Below are positions 1-8,377 of a stretch of DNA of 47,686 bases, piece by piece. Under the pieces are notes generated by a model, which did not search any database, had not been told where the DNA came from, and saw only the letters and a program-made list of their open reading frames with translations. The DNA is from Sphingomonadaceae bacterium (GTDB taxonomy: Bacteria > Pseudomonadota > Alphaproteobacteria > Sphingomonadales > Sphingomonadaceae). Position 1 is the first letter of the stretch. Every line of letters begins with the position of its first letter. The translations under genes were made by a program, and so were the position numbers. Location of the stretch: contig JAHDBR010000015.1 in assembly GCA_020630295.1 (NCBI GenBank), positions 1-47,686 on the forward strand. The letters run 5' to 3'.

Positions 1-30
1 AATCCAGCCGTGCGAGACGCTGTGCGGCTG

Positions 31-1107
31 TCACGGAAGCACGCCAATCTCAAGCCGCCACGGTTCTACGAACAGGGCGTTGTAGTAAGGGATATGAGCC
101 CCAGACGAGTTGGCGTACTCTAGCCAACCAAACAAGATGAGTAACATAAGACCACAGATGACCAGTCGCACTGGTCTCCTGAAACGTTCATTCACAATTT
201 GAGGAATTGCCGCCCAGACATACAGCGAAATAGGGAACCAGTAGAAGGAAATCCGTCCCGCAGCTGCCGATGCAAATGGCACCAAGGCCAACGTAAAGAT
301 AGCCGCGAAGGCAATGTTGCGAAGCAATTCGGTCGGGAACAGGATTTTGCGATATTTTGGCAGTAAGAAATACAGAGACGCTGGCACTGCGTTCATCGCT
401 ACATGAATAAATGCGCCGCTAGACTGCACAGACTCGTCCTGTCCTCGTCCGTAAGCCTCATCGTAGTAGCTGGCGAAGCCACTTTGCTGCAACACGTAGA
501 AAGCGCCTAAGCCAAAAACCACAATCCCTGCGAATTTTACAAATTTCGGAATCTTGAGATCGACTGCCACGAAAACCAAGAAAATTATCGCGCTGGCGTG
601 AAACAGGCCGCAAAACAGTATGCCGAGCGTCCTACCGACAATCCCGAAACGGTACCAATTCGCAACAAGAAGCATCAATAATCCGGCAGCCAAGGCTTGG
701 CGGTTTGCGCTCATAGATACAACGACGACAAACATCGGTATTGCTGCCATGATCGCCAGCCATGGCTCGGGCGTTCTCCTCGCATAAGCAAATATGCCGA
801 GCGACCCAAGAAAGGCTGCGATCAAATTGGTGACGTATATACCACCACCACTGGCCGCCCCGATATTTAGCAACGTGGCGTAGCCCGGCTCTGCAACGCT
901 GAATGCTCGACCGAGCGTTGCAGCGTGTTCTGCTGCATAGATCATGCGCAGATAGTTATTCCAATCCATGCCGACATGATGTCGCAGACCGACAAATAGA
1001 ACCATGACCACAAACATAGCGACCCATATGAGCATGGATGGTCTATGCGGACGGTCCAGCGTGGCCGCTGCGGCAAAAGCGCCGCCGAATAACAGAAATG
1101 GCCACAT
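31..1107 (-). CDS. EpsG/Wzy-like polysaccharide polymerase
   Basis: This is a polytopic inner-membrane protein of about 358 residues with roughly ten hydrophobic segments. A conserved-looking RHHVGMDWNNY stretch follows the second segment, typical of EpsG/Wzy polymerases, which join lipid-linked repeat units in the periplasm. The open frame extends upstream to 1248, but I chose the ATG at 1107 (MWPFLLFGG). The upstream part is not hydrophobic and would collide with the start of the divergent acyltransferase gene. It lies head to head with the polysaccharide operon beginning at 1248, which fits a polymerase role. By eye it is more AT-rich than its neighbours, as is common for wzy genes. The family assignment rests on topology and context, not on catalytic residues. 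Confidence 0.75.
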   Translation of the reverse strand: MWPFLLFGGAFAAAATLDRPHRPSMLIWVAMFVVMVLFVGLRHHVGMDWNNYLRMIYAAEHAATLGRAFSVAEPGYATLLNIGAASGGGIYVTNLIAAFLGSLGIFAYARRTPEPWLAIMAAIPMFVVVVSMSANRQALAAGLLMLLVANWYRFGIVGRTLGILFCGLFHASAIIFLVFVAVDLKIPKFVKFAGIVVFGLGAFYVLQQSGFASYYDEAYGRGQDESVQSSGAFIHVAMNAVPASLYFLLPKYRKILFPTELLRNIAFAAIFTLALVPFASAAAGRISFYWFPISLYVWAAIPQIVNERFRRPVRLVICGLMLLILFGWLEYANSSGAHIPYYNALFVEPWRLEIGVLP

Positions 1108-1247
1108 ACCCGAGGGTGCTCCGATGCGTTCTTGTGCAGCTGCGCCAGATGCCGTATCGGCTCCGCTCCAGCAAGGGTGAAGTAGTAAACTGGCTGAGTA
1201 AGGCGCGCAACCGCTGCCTTTCAGCCCGAACGGGGATGGGTCAGACA
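1108..1247. promoter_or_regulatory. Divergent promoter region of the polysaccharide cluster
   Basis: These 140 bases separate the inferred starts of the polymerase (minus) and acyltransferase (plus) genes, so promoters for both blocks should lie here. A weak sigma70-like pair is visible for the plus strand: TTGTGC at 1132-1137 and TATCGG at 1155-1160, spaced 17 bases. It would give a leader of about 80 bases. The match is poor and untested. Confidence 0.3.
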
Positions 1248-1979
1248 ATGAAATTGCGCCTGATTTTCGCGCTGTTGCTGGTTCCGTTCCCTAGCTTCTT
1301 CAAGGTCTGGATGTACCGGATCGGCTTCGGCTATAAAATCGGCAAGCAGGTCAAGATCGGTTTCAGCGCAATTATCGCCGATGAATGTTCGATCGGAGAC
1401 CGTTCGCGTATCGGCCACTTGAATGTCTTTTACCGCAACCAGAACCTGCGTATCGGTTCGGATGTAATCATCGGCTTTGCCAACCGGATTTTCGGCGGGA
1501 AACTGCTGGATATTGGTGATAAATGTCACATCCACCGCTTTAACGAGATTAATTCGATCCTTGACCCGTTGGTGCTGGGCGATTTCGACCCCACGCTTGA
1601 ACTGGGTGAAGGCAGTGTCATCACAGTCAATCACAAGATCGACTTTACCGATCGCGTGACTTTCGGCCCTTCGGTCGTGTTTGCCGGGCGCAATTCCAAC
1701 ATCTGGACGCATAACCGCCAAAAGACCGCGCCGGTTTCGATCGGGCGCAATTGCTATATCGGCTCCAACGTCCAGTTCGTGGCGGGATCCTCTATCGGCG
1801 AATATTGCGTGCTCGCGCTCGGCTCGATTGTGACCAAGAATATCGAAGGGTCGTGGAAGATAGTCGCCGGAATGCCCGCGCAAGTGAAGAAAGATCTGGA
1901 CGAGGATTCCAAGGTTCTGGTCACTTACCCCACACGTCCCGATCTGGAGGGTGCCGAAGGCGCTCTGCCGGTCGCCTGA
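1248..1979 (+). CDS. Left-handed beta-helix acyltransferase (LbH/WcaF-like)
   Basis: The 243-residue product begins with a hydrophobic stretch (MKLRLIFALLLVPF). It continues with repeated hexapeptide-like turns (IGKQVKIG, IGDRSRIG, LRIGSDVIIG, VSIGRNCYIG, QFVAGSSIGEY) that form a left-handed parallel beta helix. It ends with the usual IVAGMPAQV motif of sugar O- or N-acetyltransferases. The expected role is acyl-CoA-dependent acylation of a sugar or repeat unit in the cytoplasm. The frame is open upstream to 1038, but the ATG at 1248 is preceded by a G-rich stretch and aligns with the hydrophobic start. An alternative ATG lies at 1236. It is first in a tightly packed plus-strand operon and is followed by a GT4 gene after 8 bases. 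Confidence 0.78.
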   Translation: MKLRLIFALLLVPFPSFFKVWMYRIGFGYKIGKQVKIGFSAIIADECSIGDRSRIGHLNVFYRNQNLRIGSDVIIGFANRIFGGKLLDIGDKCHIHRFNEINSILDPLVLGDFDPTLELGEGSVITVNHKIDFTDRVTFGPSVVFAGRNSNIWTHNRQKTAPVSIGRNCYIGSNVQFVAGSSIGEYCVLALGSIVTKNIEGSWKIVAGMPAQVKKDLDEDSKVLVTYPTRPDLEGAEGALPVA

Positions 1980-1987
1980 GCCACACC

Positions 1988-3133
1988 ATGCGGTTGCTGT
2001 TCGCAATAAAGGGGTTGGTGATCGCCGGTGGCGGGGCGGAACGTGTCTTTGTTGAAGTGGTCAATGCCCTGTCCGCACGCGGACATGAAATCCACGTCGC
2101 GACTTTCGACCATCCTGACCAAGAACTGTTCTACGATGTCGCCCCCGACATCCGCATCCACTTGTTTGGCGCGGGCGAACCGGGCGTCTCAACTCCGCGC
2201 TCCAATATACCCAAGATCATGCGGCGCATCCGCAAGTTGGCGGCGGATATACAGCCTGATGCAGCAGCCGCGTTCATGCATTCGACCTATGTTCCGGTTG
2301 CCGCCGGCCTGATTGGAAGCGGCGTGCCAATGATTTTGAGCGAACATACGGCAGGCGCGCACTTTGCCGGGCGACCACTGGAAAAAGCACTTACCCGTCT
2401 GGTCCAGAAACTAAGCTTTGCCAAAACGGTCGTGTCGCCGATCATCAAAAGCGAACACGCGCCGGCGTTTCACCGAAACTTGATTGTCCTGCCAAACCCC
2501 GTCGACATGAATGCTTTTGCCCCGGCTCGTGAAATAGCGCCGGACAAGGTCATACTATGCGTTGGCGGCCTGCGGGTGGAGAAGGATCAGGAAAGTCTGA
2601 TTGCGGCGTTCGAACAGATCGCAGACCGCCATCCGGGCTGGAAATTGCGGCTTGTCGGAGACGGCACGACCCGCCCGCAGATAGAAGCGCAGATTGCCCG
2701 CTCTCCGGTTGCCGGACGCATACAGCTGCCCGGAGTGCTAAAAGACGTGCCAGCCGAATATGCCAAGGCAGCAATTGTCGCGATGCCATCACGCTATGAA
2801 GCGTTGCCGATGGTCGCCATCGAAGCCATGGCCAGCGGCAGACCGGTGATCGGGTTTTCCGATTGCGCAGGGGCTGCGGCGCTGATCCGCAACGATGTCA
2901 ACGGATTGCTGATTGATCCGGCAAATGGCCGCGTGACCGCGCTCGCGGAAGCGTTAGAGACATTGATTACGGACGAAGATTTACGCCGTTCGCTGTCTCG
3001 GCAGGCGCCGGATACGGTGCAAAGCTATTCTCTGGACGCAGTGGTAGACCGCTGGGAAACATTGCTACAGGCTGCCGCTTCGAACAATAGAAACGCTGTA
3101 CAGCAAATGGCAGACGAAACAGGATCCGTTTGA
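1988..3133 (+). CDS. Glycosyltransferase family 4
   Basis: This is a 381-residue GT-B fold glycosyltransferase. The N-terminal domain opens with MRLLFAIKGL and a GGGAERV loop, the acceptor/UDP-side glycine-rich turn of GT4 enzymes. The C-terminal nucleotide-sugar domain has VGGLRVEKD, LRLVGDG and an E-x7-E motif within PSRYEALPMVAIEAMASG. It should transfer an activated sugar to the lipid-linked repeat unit at the cytoplasmic membrane face; donor and acceptor cannot be read from sequence. The frame runs upstream into the preceding gene. The ATG at 1988 matches the family N-terminus and lies 8 bases after the previous stop. The next gene begins 1 base after its stop, suggesting translational coupling. 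Confidence 0.88.
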   Translation: MRLLFAIKGLVIAGGGAERVFVEVVNALSARGHEIHVATFDHPDQELFYDVAPDIRIHLFGAGEPGVSTPRSNIPKIMRRIRKLAADIQPDAAAAFMHSTYVPVAAGLIGSGVPMILSEHTAGAHFAGRPLEKALTRLVQKLSFAKTVVSPIIKSEHAPAFHRNLIVLPNPVDMNAFAPAREIAPDKVILCVGGLRVEKDQESLIAAFEQIADRHPGWKLRLVGDGTTRPQIEAQIARSPVAGRIQLPGVLKDVPAEYAKAAIVAMPSRYEALPMVAIEAMASGRPVIGFSDCAGAAALIRNDVNGLLIDPANGRVTALAEALETLITDEDLRRSLSRQAPDTVQSYSLDAVVDRWETLLQAAASNNRNAVQQMADETGSV

Positions 3134-3134
3134 A

Positions 3135-5054
3135 ATGAAGCCGCCGCATACCGCCATTCAATATCGCCCGGAGGTTGACGGACTGCGCGCCATCGCTGTG
3201 CTGCCAGTGCTGTTTTTCCATGCCGGACTGGAAATTTTCAGCGGCGGCTATGTCGGGGTCGACATCTTCTTCGTGATTTCGGGCTATCTGATCACTTCCA
3301 TCCTGTTGCGCGACCTCGAGAAAGACCGATTCTCGTTACTCACCTTCTATGACCGCCGGATCCGCCGGATATTCCCGGCCTTGATTGTGGTCATATTGGT
3401 AACGCTGGCACTGGCATGGGCGCTGATGCTGCCCAAGGATTTGGTCGATACCGGGCAAAGCGCATTTGCCGCCTCTGTTTTCGCATCCAACATATTATTC
3501 TGGTTCAAGACCGGGTATTTTGCCGGTCCGGCGGAAAGCAAGGCGCTGCTCCACACATGGTCGCTGGCTGTGGAAGAGCAATTTTATGTGTTCTTCCCGC
3601 TGGTTCTGTGGGCCGTATACAGGTTTTGCCGCGCCTATCTGATGCACATTCTGGTGATGCTTGGCATCGCGTCATTCGCTTTCTGCATGGCAGCGATGCA
3701 ATATGACGAAAGTTTCGCTTTCTATATGTTCCCCACTCGTGCGTGGGAACTGATCATCGGTTGCCTGCTTGCGATCGCTCCGGCGCGCAGGCCCTTGGCC
3801 GACCTGTTTACCTTCATCGGACTGGTGCTGATCGGATTTTCGATATTTGCATATGACGGAGACACTGTGTTTCCGGGATTGGCCGCCATTCCGCCGGTGC
3901 TCGGCACAGCACTCGTGATCCATTTCGCACCCGACGCCCGATTGAAGCACCTGCTGTCGTGGAAACCGCTGGTTTGGACGGGGCTGCTCTCATATTCGCT
4001 TTATCTGTGGCACTGGCCGGTCATCGTGTTCCTCAGCTACTGGACAATTCGCCCATTAAACGGAGCGGAAATTGCGCTGGCAATCGTGCTCTCATTCGTG
4101 CTTGCCGGTTTGACATGGCGCTTTATCGAACAGCCGTTCCGGCATTTGCGTGATATCAAAGCTGCCAAAATCGTCATTGGCGGGCTTGCGGCATCTGCCA
4201 TTCCTGCGCTGGTCGGGCTGGTATTTGTATACGGATCAGGAATGCCAAACCGCGTTCCTGCAGAAGCGCAAATAGCGGCCAAGGCACGGCTTTACTATCC
4301 GACCAAAATTGACAGTTGTACCAAAATGGACGGCCTAACCGCTGCATGGATGTGCCGTGTGGGTAATCCCGATGCAGAGCTGAGCTTTGCGCTGCTGGGC
4401 GATTCCCACGCCGGTTCATGGCGCGCAGGTGTTGATGCGTCGGCCAATAGAAACGGTACAGCGGGTCTTCTTTTTACAGCCAATGGCTGTCCACCGGTGA
4501 CCGGGGCCAAATTGCGCAATTCGACCAATGATTGCGATGCATATGAACGGCAGGCCATGGCAGCTATTCGCGAGGCCGGTCTGACAAAGATCATTCTTGC
4601 CGCGCGCTGGCCGATTTATGAAGAGCCGGGCAAATTACAGGATGGCAATCCGGCCAATTGGCTCAAGTTGATTGAAAGTTCCACCAATGCGCTGGGGCAG
4701 GAATTCGATGTCCATTTCACCCTTCCGGTACCGGGCAGCAAATATAACGTGCCGAACGCCGCAGCGCGCAAGTTGATGTTCTCCAGCGATGTAGAATTGT
4801 CTCTCAGCCGCGAGGAGGTCGATGCCCGCGATGCAAATATCAGGGCACTGTCAGACCGTCTCGCCGCTGCGGGGGCTGTGTCGGTTCTCGATCCGGTCGA
4901 ATTGCTGTGTAATGACCGCATTTGCCCGGCCGTCATCGACAATGTGCCGCAATATACGGACGAGACTCACTTGGTAGAAGACGCGTCTATTCGAGCAGGC
5001 GTTATTTTTGACCAAGCAACTACAGCCGCCGAAGAAAGTGCAGCCGTCCAATGA
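3135..5054 (+). CDS. OafA-type O-acyltransferase with C-terminal SGNH domain
   Basis: This 639-residue protein has two parts. Residues 1 to about 370 form an acyltransferase-3 membrane domain with about ten transmembrane segments. It starts with the family motif YRPEVDGLRAIAVLPVLFFH and contains RRIRRIFPAL. From about residue 400 there is a periplasmic SGNH-hydrolase-like domain with block I GDSHAGSW (Ser nucleophile), a TANGCPP segment and the C-terminal DETH (Asp-x-x-His) block. Such fusions move acetyl groups across the membrane onto surface polysaccharide. All expected catalytic residues appear present. The gene overlaps the downstream propeller gene by ATGA at 5051-5054, so the two are probably made together. 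Confidence 0.92.
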   Translation: MKPPHTAIQYRPEVDGLRAIAVLPVLFFHAGLEIFSGGYVGVDIFFVISGYLITSILLRDLEKDRFSLLTFYDRRIRRIFPALIVVILVTLALAWALMLPKDLVDTGQSAFAASVFASNILFWFKTGYFAGPAESKALLHTWSLAVEEQFYVFFPLVLWAVYRFCRAYLMHILVMLGIASFAFCMAAMQYDESFAFYMFPTRAWELIIGCLLAIAPARRPLADLFTFIGLVLIGFSIFAYDGDTVFPGLAAIPPVLGTALVIHFAPDARLKHLLSWKPLVWTGLLSYSLYLWHWPVIVFLSYWTIRPLNGAEIALAIVLSFVLAGLTWRFIEQPFRHLRDIKAAKIVIGGLAASAIPALVGLVFVYGSGMPNRVPAEAQIAAKARLYYPTKIDSCTKMDGLTAAWMCRVGNPDAELSFALLGDSHAGSWRAGVDASANRNGTAGLLFTANGCPPVTGAKLRNSTNDCDAYERQAMAAIREAGLTKIILAARWPIYEEPGKLQDGNPANWLKLIESSTNALGQEFDVHFTLPVPGSKYNVPNAAARKLMFSSDVELSLSREEVDARDANIRALSDRLAAAGAVSVLDPVELLCNDRICPAVIDNVPQYTDETHLVEDASIRAGVIFDQATTAAEESAAVQ

Positions 5055-6385
5055 GCAAAAAAACGGCAGCAGGCCGGTTTTGGTACTGGTTATGGCGATT
5101 GCTAATTATTGGCATGGCTGCGTTTGTTCTGCTGACGCTTTGGTTTGTGACGGGACCAGCCAGCCGCACGAACCATGCGGATAGCACAGGCGTGCCGGAC
5201 GGGGCGATACCGTACCTGTCGGCGAAAGAAGTGAGCGATCTTCCCATGAGCTGCGCTTATGTCGCGCAAGACGCACCTCTGGAACCCGGCGGCAGGCGGC
5301 CACATCGCAATCATACCTATCTAGCGAAACATGGCGGAAAATACTTCGTCATGTTCAGCTTCTGGTACGGTGCGGAGGGCCAGCCCGATCAGGAGATATG
5401 GTTCGCCACCTCGGAAGACGCAGTTGCATGGTCAAAACCCGAACTGCTGGCCAAGCCGGCTCCGACGCACGGCCTCGTGGCGCGTGGTTTCGTCCAGCGC
5501 GATGGCAAGCTTTACGCACAATATGCAACGCATACCGGAGACGGCGTATTTAGGAACAACCAGCCGGTGCTGGAGAAGAACATTGCGCTGCTGGAGTCGG
5601 TTTTTGACGATGCCACCGGAACATGGTCGCAAGACCGGACAGTCATTGACAAGCTGATCAATAACTACCCCGCCCGCGATTTTGGCGGGGGCACTGTCAT
5701 GGCCATGCGTGATCAGGATCGCGATACGTTTTTGGCTATCAGCGAAGATGGCGGCATGAGTTGGGATGTCAGCGGGAAAATGCCGGTTCCGCCCGGGCCG
5801 GATCCGGGCGAACCCGGACTCTATTTGCCTGACGAGCCGGTTACTTTTGCCTATGCGAACGGCGAGGCGCTTGTCGTGCTGCGTAACAACAACACATTTG
5901 ACGGGCGCCTGTGGGCGGCCAAATATGCCAGTGATGCATGGGGCGCACCCTATCCGCTCAATTTCCCGTCAGCCGCTAGCAAGTTCTATCCGATCACGTT
6001 GAAGGGCGGACAACAGGCCGTGATCGGAAATTTTAATCCCGATGTGCAGCGCGCATTGGTGCATATTGCCATTAGCGATGACGGCAATGATTATGACCGC
6101 CTCTACCGGTTCGCGCTGGAGGGGCAGTATGGCAATTTCCGCTGGCGGTCACCGCAATATCCGCACGCCTTGATTGACGGCGATACATTGGTGCTGGGTA
6201 TGTCATATGACAAACGGGCAATCTCGGTGTGCAAGGGACCCGCATCGGCAGAAGCGATAGAGGAGGCAAGCGGCTTCTCGCTCGCACCGCGGCTTGCGGT
6301 CGGTATGTGCAACAAGAATTACCCGTCATTCTTCCGGCGTATTCTCGGCTATGCCGGCTGCGTCGAACATTTTGTGTGGGGCTGA
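5051..6385 (+). CDS. Membrane-anchored sialidase-like beta-propeller protein
   Basis: The 444-residue product has an N-terminal signal anchor (about residues 10-34, WYWLWRLLIIGMAAFVLLTLWF) and an extracytoplasmic beta-propeller. An Asp-box-like motif SEDGGMSW and a second partial one (TSEDAVAW) point to the sialidase/BNR superfamily. I do not see the FRIP arginine motif or a confident arginine triad of exo-sialidases, so enzymatic activity is unproven. It may be a glycoside hydrolase, lyase or carbohydrate-binding protein acting on the polymer made here. Its start codon overlaps the stop of the OafA-like acyltransferase gene, and the AsnB-like gene starts 6 bases after its stop. Function is unknown beyond fold class. 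Confidence 0.7.
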   Translation: MSKKTAAGRFWYWLWRLLIIGMAAFVLLTLWFVTGPASRTNHADSTGVPDGAIPYLSAKEVSDLPMSCAYVAQDAPLEPGGRRPHRNHTYLAKHGGKYFVMFSFWYGAEGQPDQEIWFATSEDAVAWSKPELLAKPAPTHGLVARGFVQRDGKLYAQYATHTGDGVFRNNQPVLEKNIALLESVFDDATGTWSQDRTVIDKLINNYPARDFGGGTVMAMRDQDRDTFLAISEDGGMSWDVSGKMPVPPGPDPGEPGLYLPDEPVTFAYANGEALVVLRNNNTFDGRLWAAKYASDAWGAPYPLNFPSAASKFYPITLKGGQQAVIGNFNPDVQRALVHIAISDDGNDYDRLYRFALEGQYGNFRWRSPQYPHALIDGDTLVLGMSYDKRAISVCKGPASAEAIEEASGFSLAPRLAVGMCNKNYPSFFRRILGYAGCVEHFVWG

Positions 6386-6391
6386 CTGGCA

Positions 6392-8377
6392 ATGTGCGGA
6401 TTAGCCGGTCTTTTTGGCGCAGCGGATCGTCTTGGCGGCGGGTCTTATGATGACCTGGCCAAGCGAATGTCCGATGCGATCACCCATCGCGGGCCCGATG
6501 CGGAAGGCATCTGGACAGATGCAGAGGCGCAGATTGGGCTGAGCCACAGGCGGCTGTCGATCCTCGACTTATCGCCAGCAGGTGCGCAGCCGATGCAGTC
6601 GCAAGACGGACGCTTGGTCATCGCTTTCAATGGCGAGATATATAATTTCGCGGATTTACGTGCCGCGCTGGAGCAAAGGCATGGCGCAATCGCATGGCGC
6701 GGCCATTCTGACACAGAAGTGCTCGTCGAATGCTTCGCGCGTGACGGAATTCAGCGAACACTTGACCGGATAGACGGGATGTTCGGCATCGCCGTGTTTG
6801 ACCGCAAGACGCACGAACTGACGCTGATCCGTGACGCATTTGGAGAAAAACCGCTCTATTACGGATTGTGGCAGGGCGCCGTGCTGTTCGGCTCAGAAAT
6901 GCGCTGCTTGGAGGCAATTCCCGGTTTTCAAGCGCCTATGGACCTGAAAGCGCTTGGTGATTTCTTCAAATATTCCTACATCCCTGGCGATGCCACTATC
7001 TGGCAGAATGTCTCTAAATTGCCGCCAGCACACCTGCTAACCATCAGTCCAGATGATGTGCATGCGGGCAAGCTACCCGAACCGGCCGCGTGGTGGGACA
7101 TGGAGGGGGACGCACTTTCTGCCCGCAGCGGCGGTTTCGACGGCGACATGCAAGCCGCCATCGATCAGGCTGAATCATTGCTTCGTGCCGGCACTGCGCG
7201 GCGTATGATTTCCGATGTTCCGCTGGGTGCATTCTTGTCCGGCGGTATTGATTCCTCGCTCACCGTCGCGATGATGCAGGCGGTATCGGAAACGCCGGTC
7301 CGTACTTTTTCGATAGGCATGGCGGAAGACGGGTTCGACGAATCCCCTGCTGCGGCGGCCGTCGCGCGGCATCTGGGTACCGATCACACCGAGCTGGTAC
7401 TGACCCCGCAACAAGTTCAGGATGCGATCCCGCAAATCGCCGGAGTGCACGACGAGCCATTTGCCGATTCCAGCCAAGTTCCCACTTTTCTGGTTTCACA
7501 AATGGCGCGGCGCGATGTCACAGTAGCGCTGTCCGGGGATGGCGGAGACGAGATCTTCGGCGGATATAACCGGTATTTCCAAGGCCCGCGTGTGTGGAGC
7601 CGCGCAGCACGCCTGCCTGCTCCGCTACGCCGGGTAGCCGGTGGTATTTTGGGAGGCCTTCCAGGCGGGCTGGTCGACGGATTGGTGAAATCCGCTGGTT
7701 CACTTGCTCCTGCGGAACTGGCTGCAGGCCGCGCGGCAGAAAAGCTGCAAAAGCTCGCTCGGGTGATGGCGATGCCGAACGAGAGCGCATTCCATGACCG
7801 CCTTCTGGCGACATCAGACGACCCTGCTTCGATCCTTGGCTACGATGCGCGTTTGTCGTCGCTCCCGGATCGGCTCGACCCGCGTGCTGCAGAACTGTCT
7901 TTTGCCGAGCGTGCAATGCTGATCGATACCGAAAACTACATGGCGGATGATGTGCTGGTCAAAGTAGACCGCGCAGCAATGGCCGTCGCTCTGGAAACGC
8001 GCACGCCCTATCTTGAGCGCGACCTGTTCCGCTTTGCTTGGAGCCTTCCCCTTGAACTTCGCGCGGGTAGTGGAGAGGGCAAGACCATCCTGCGCCAACT
8101 GCTATACAGGCACGTGCCGCAAGAGCTGGTGGACCGGCCCAAGGCGGGCTTTGCGATACCAGTTGGCCGCTGGTTGAAAGGCGGATTGCGCGATTGGGCG
8201 GAAACTGAATTGTCACGGGCCGCGCTGGGCGACAGCGGGCTGCTCGACGTGGATGAAATCCGCACACGCTGGGCCGAACATCTTTCCGGAAAGCGCGATC
8301 ACGAAACGATGCTCTGGAACGTGTTGATGTTTCAGGCATGGCGCCGCAGCCAAACAAATGCAGGCAACGGAAAATGA
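6392..8377 (+). CDS. asnB: AsnB-type glutamine-hydrolysing amidotransferase
   Basis: This is a 661-residue class II glutamine amidotransferase. Cys2 (MCGLAGLFG) is the glutaminase nucleophile, and RGPDAEG and GDAFGEKPLYYG-like motifs occur in the N-terminal Ntn domain (about 1-190). The synthetase domain carries the PP-loop SGGIDSS, then LSGDGGDEIFGGYNRY and KVDRAAMAVALETRTPYL. The reference reaction is ATP-dependent amidation of aspartate with glutamine. However, AsnB paralogues inside O-antigen or capsule clusters (WbpS is a known example) amidate uronic acids. The location between a propeller gene and a flippase, with UDP-ManNAcA genes in the same locus, makes polysaccharide amidation plausible. 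The gene overlaps the flippase gene by ATGA. Confidence 0.9.
   Translation: MCGLAGLFGAADRLGGGSYDDLAKRMSDAITHRGPDAEGIWTDAEAQIGLSHRRLSILDLSPAGAQPMQSQDGRLVIAFNGEIYNFADLRAALEQRHGAIAWRGHSDTEVLVECFARDGIQRTLDRIDGMFGIAVFDRKTHELTLIRDAFGEKPLYYGLWQGAVLFGSEMRCLEAIPGFQAPMDLKALGDFFKYSYIPGDATIWQNVSKLPPAHLLTISPDDVHAGKLPEPAAWWDMEGDALSARSGGFDGDMQAAIDQAESLLRAGTARRMISDVPLGAFLSGGIDSSLTVAMMQAVSETPVRTFSIGMAEDGFDESPAAAAVARHLGTDHTELVLTPQQVQDAIPQIAGVHDEPFADSSQVPTFLVSQMARRDVTVALSGDGGDEIFGGYNRYFQGPRVWSRAARLPAPLRRVAGGILGGLPGGLVDGLVKSAGSLAPAELAAGRAAEKLQKLARVMAMPNESAFHDRLLATSDDPASILGYDARLSSLPDRLDPRAAELSFAERAMLIDTENYMADDVLVKVDRAAMAVALETRTPYLERDLFRFAWSLPLELRAGSGEGKTILRQLLYRHVPQELVDRPKAGFAIPVGRWLKGGLRDWAETELSRAALGDSGLLDVDEIRTRWAEHLSGKRDHETMLWNVLMFQAWRRSQTNAGNGK

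Noticed and set aside
1221-2006. 261-codon open frame on the minus strand
   Set aside because: It lies opposite the beta-helix acyltransferase, whose hexapeptide repeats and terminal motif are clear; the minus frame shows no domain and is a shadow of high-GC coding.
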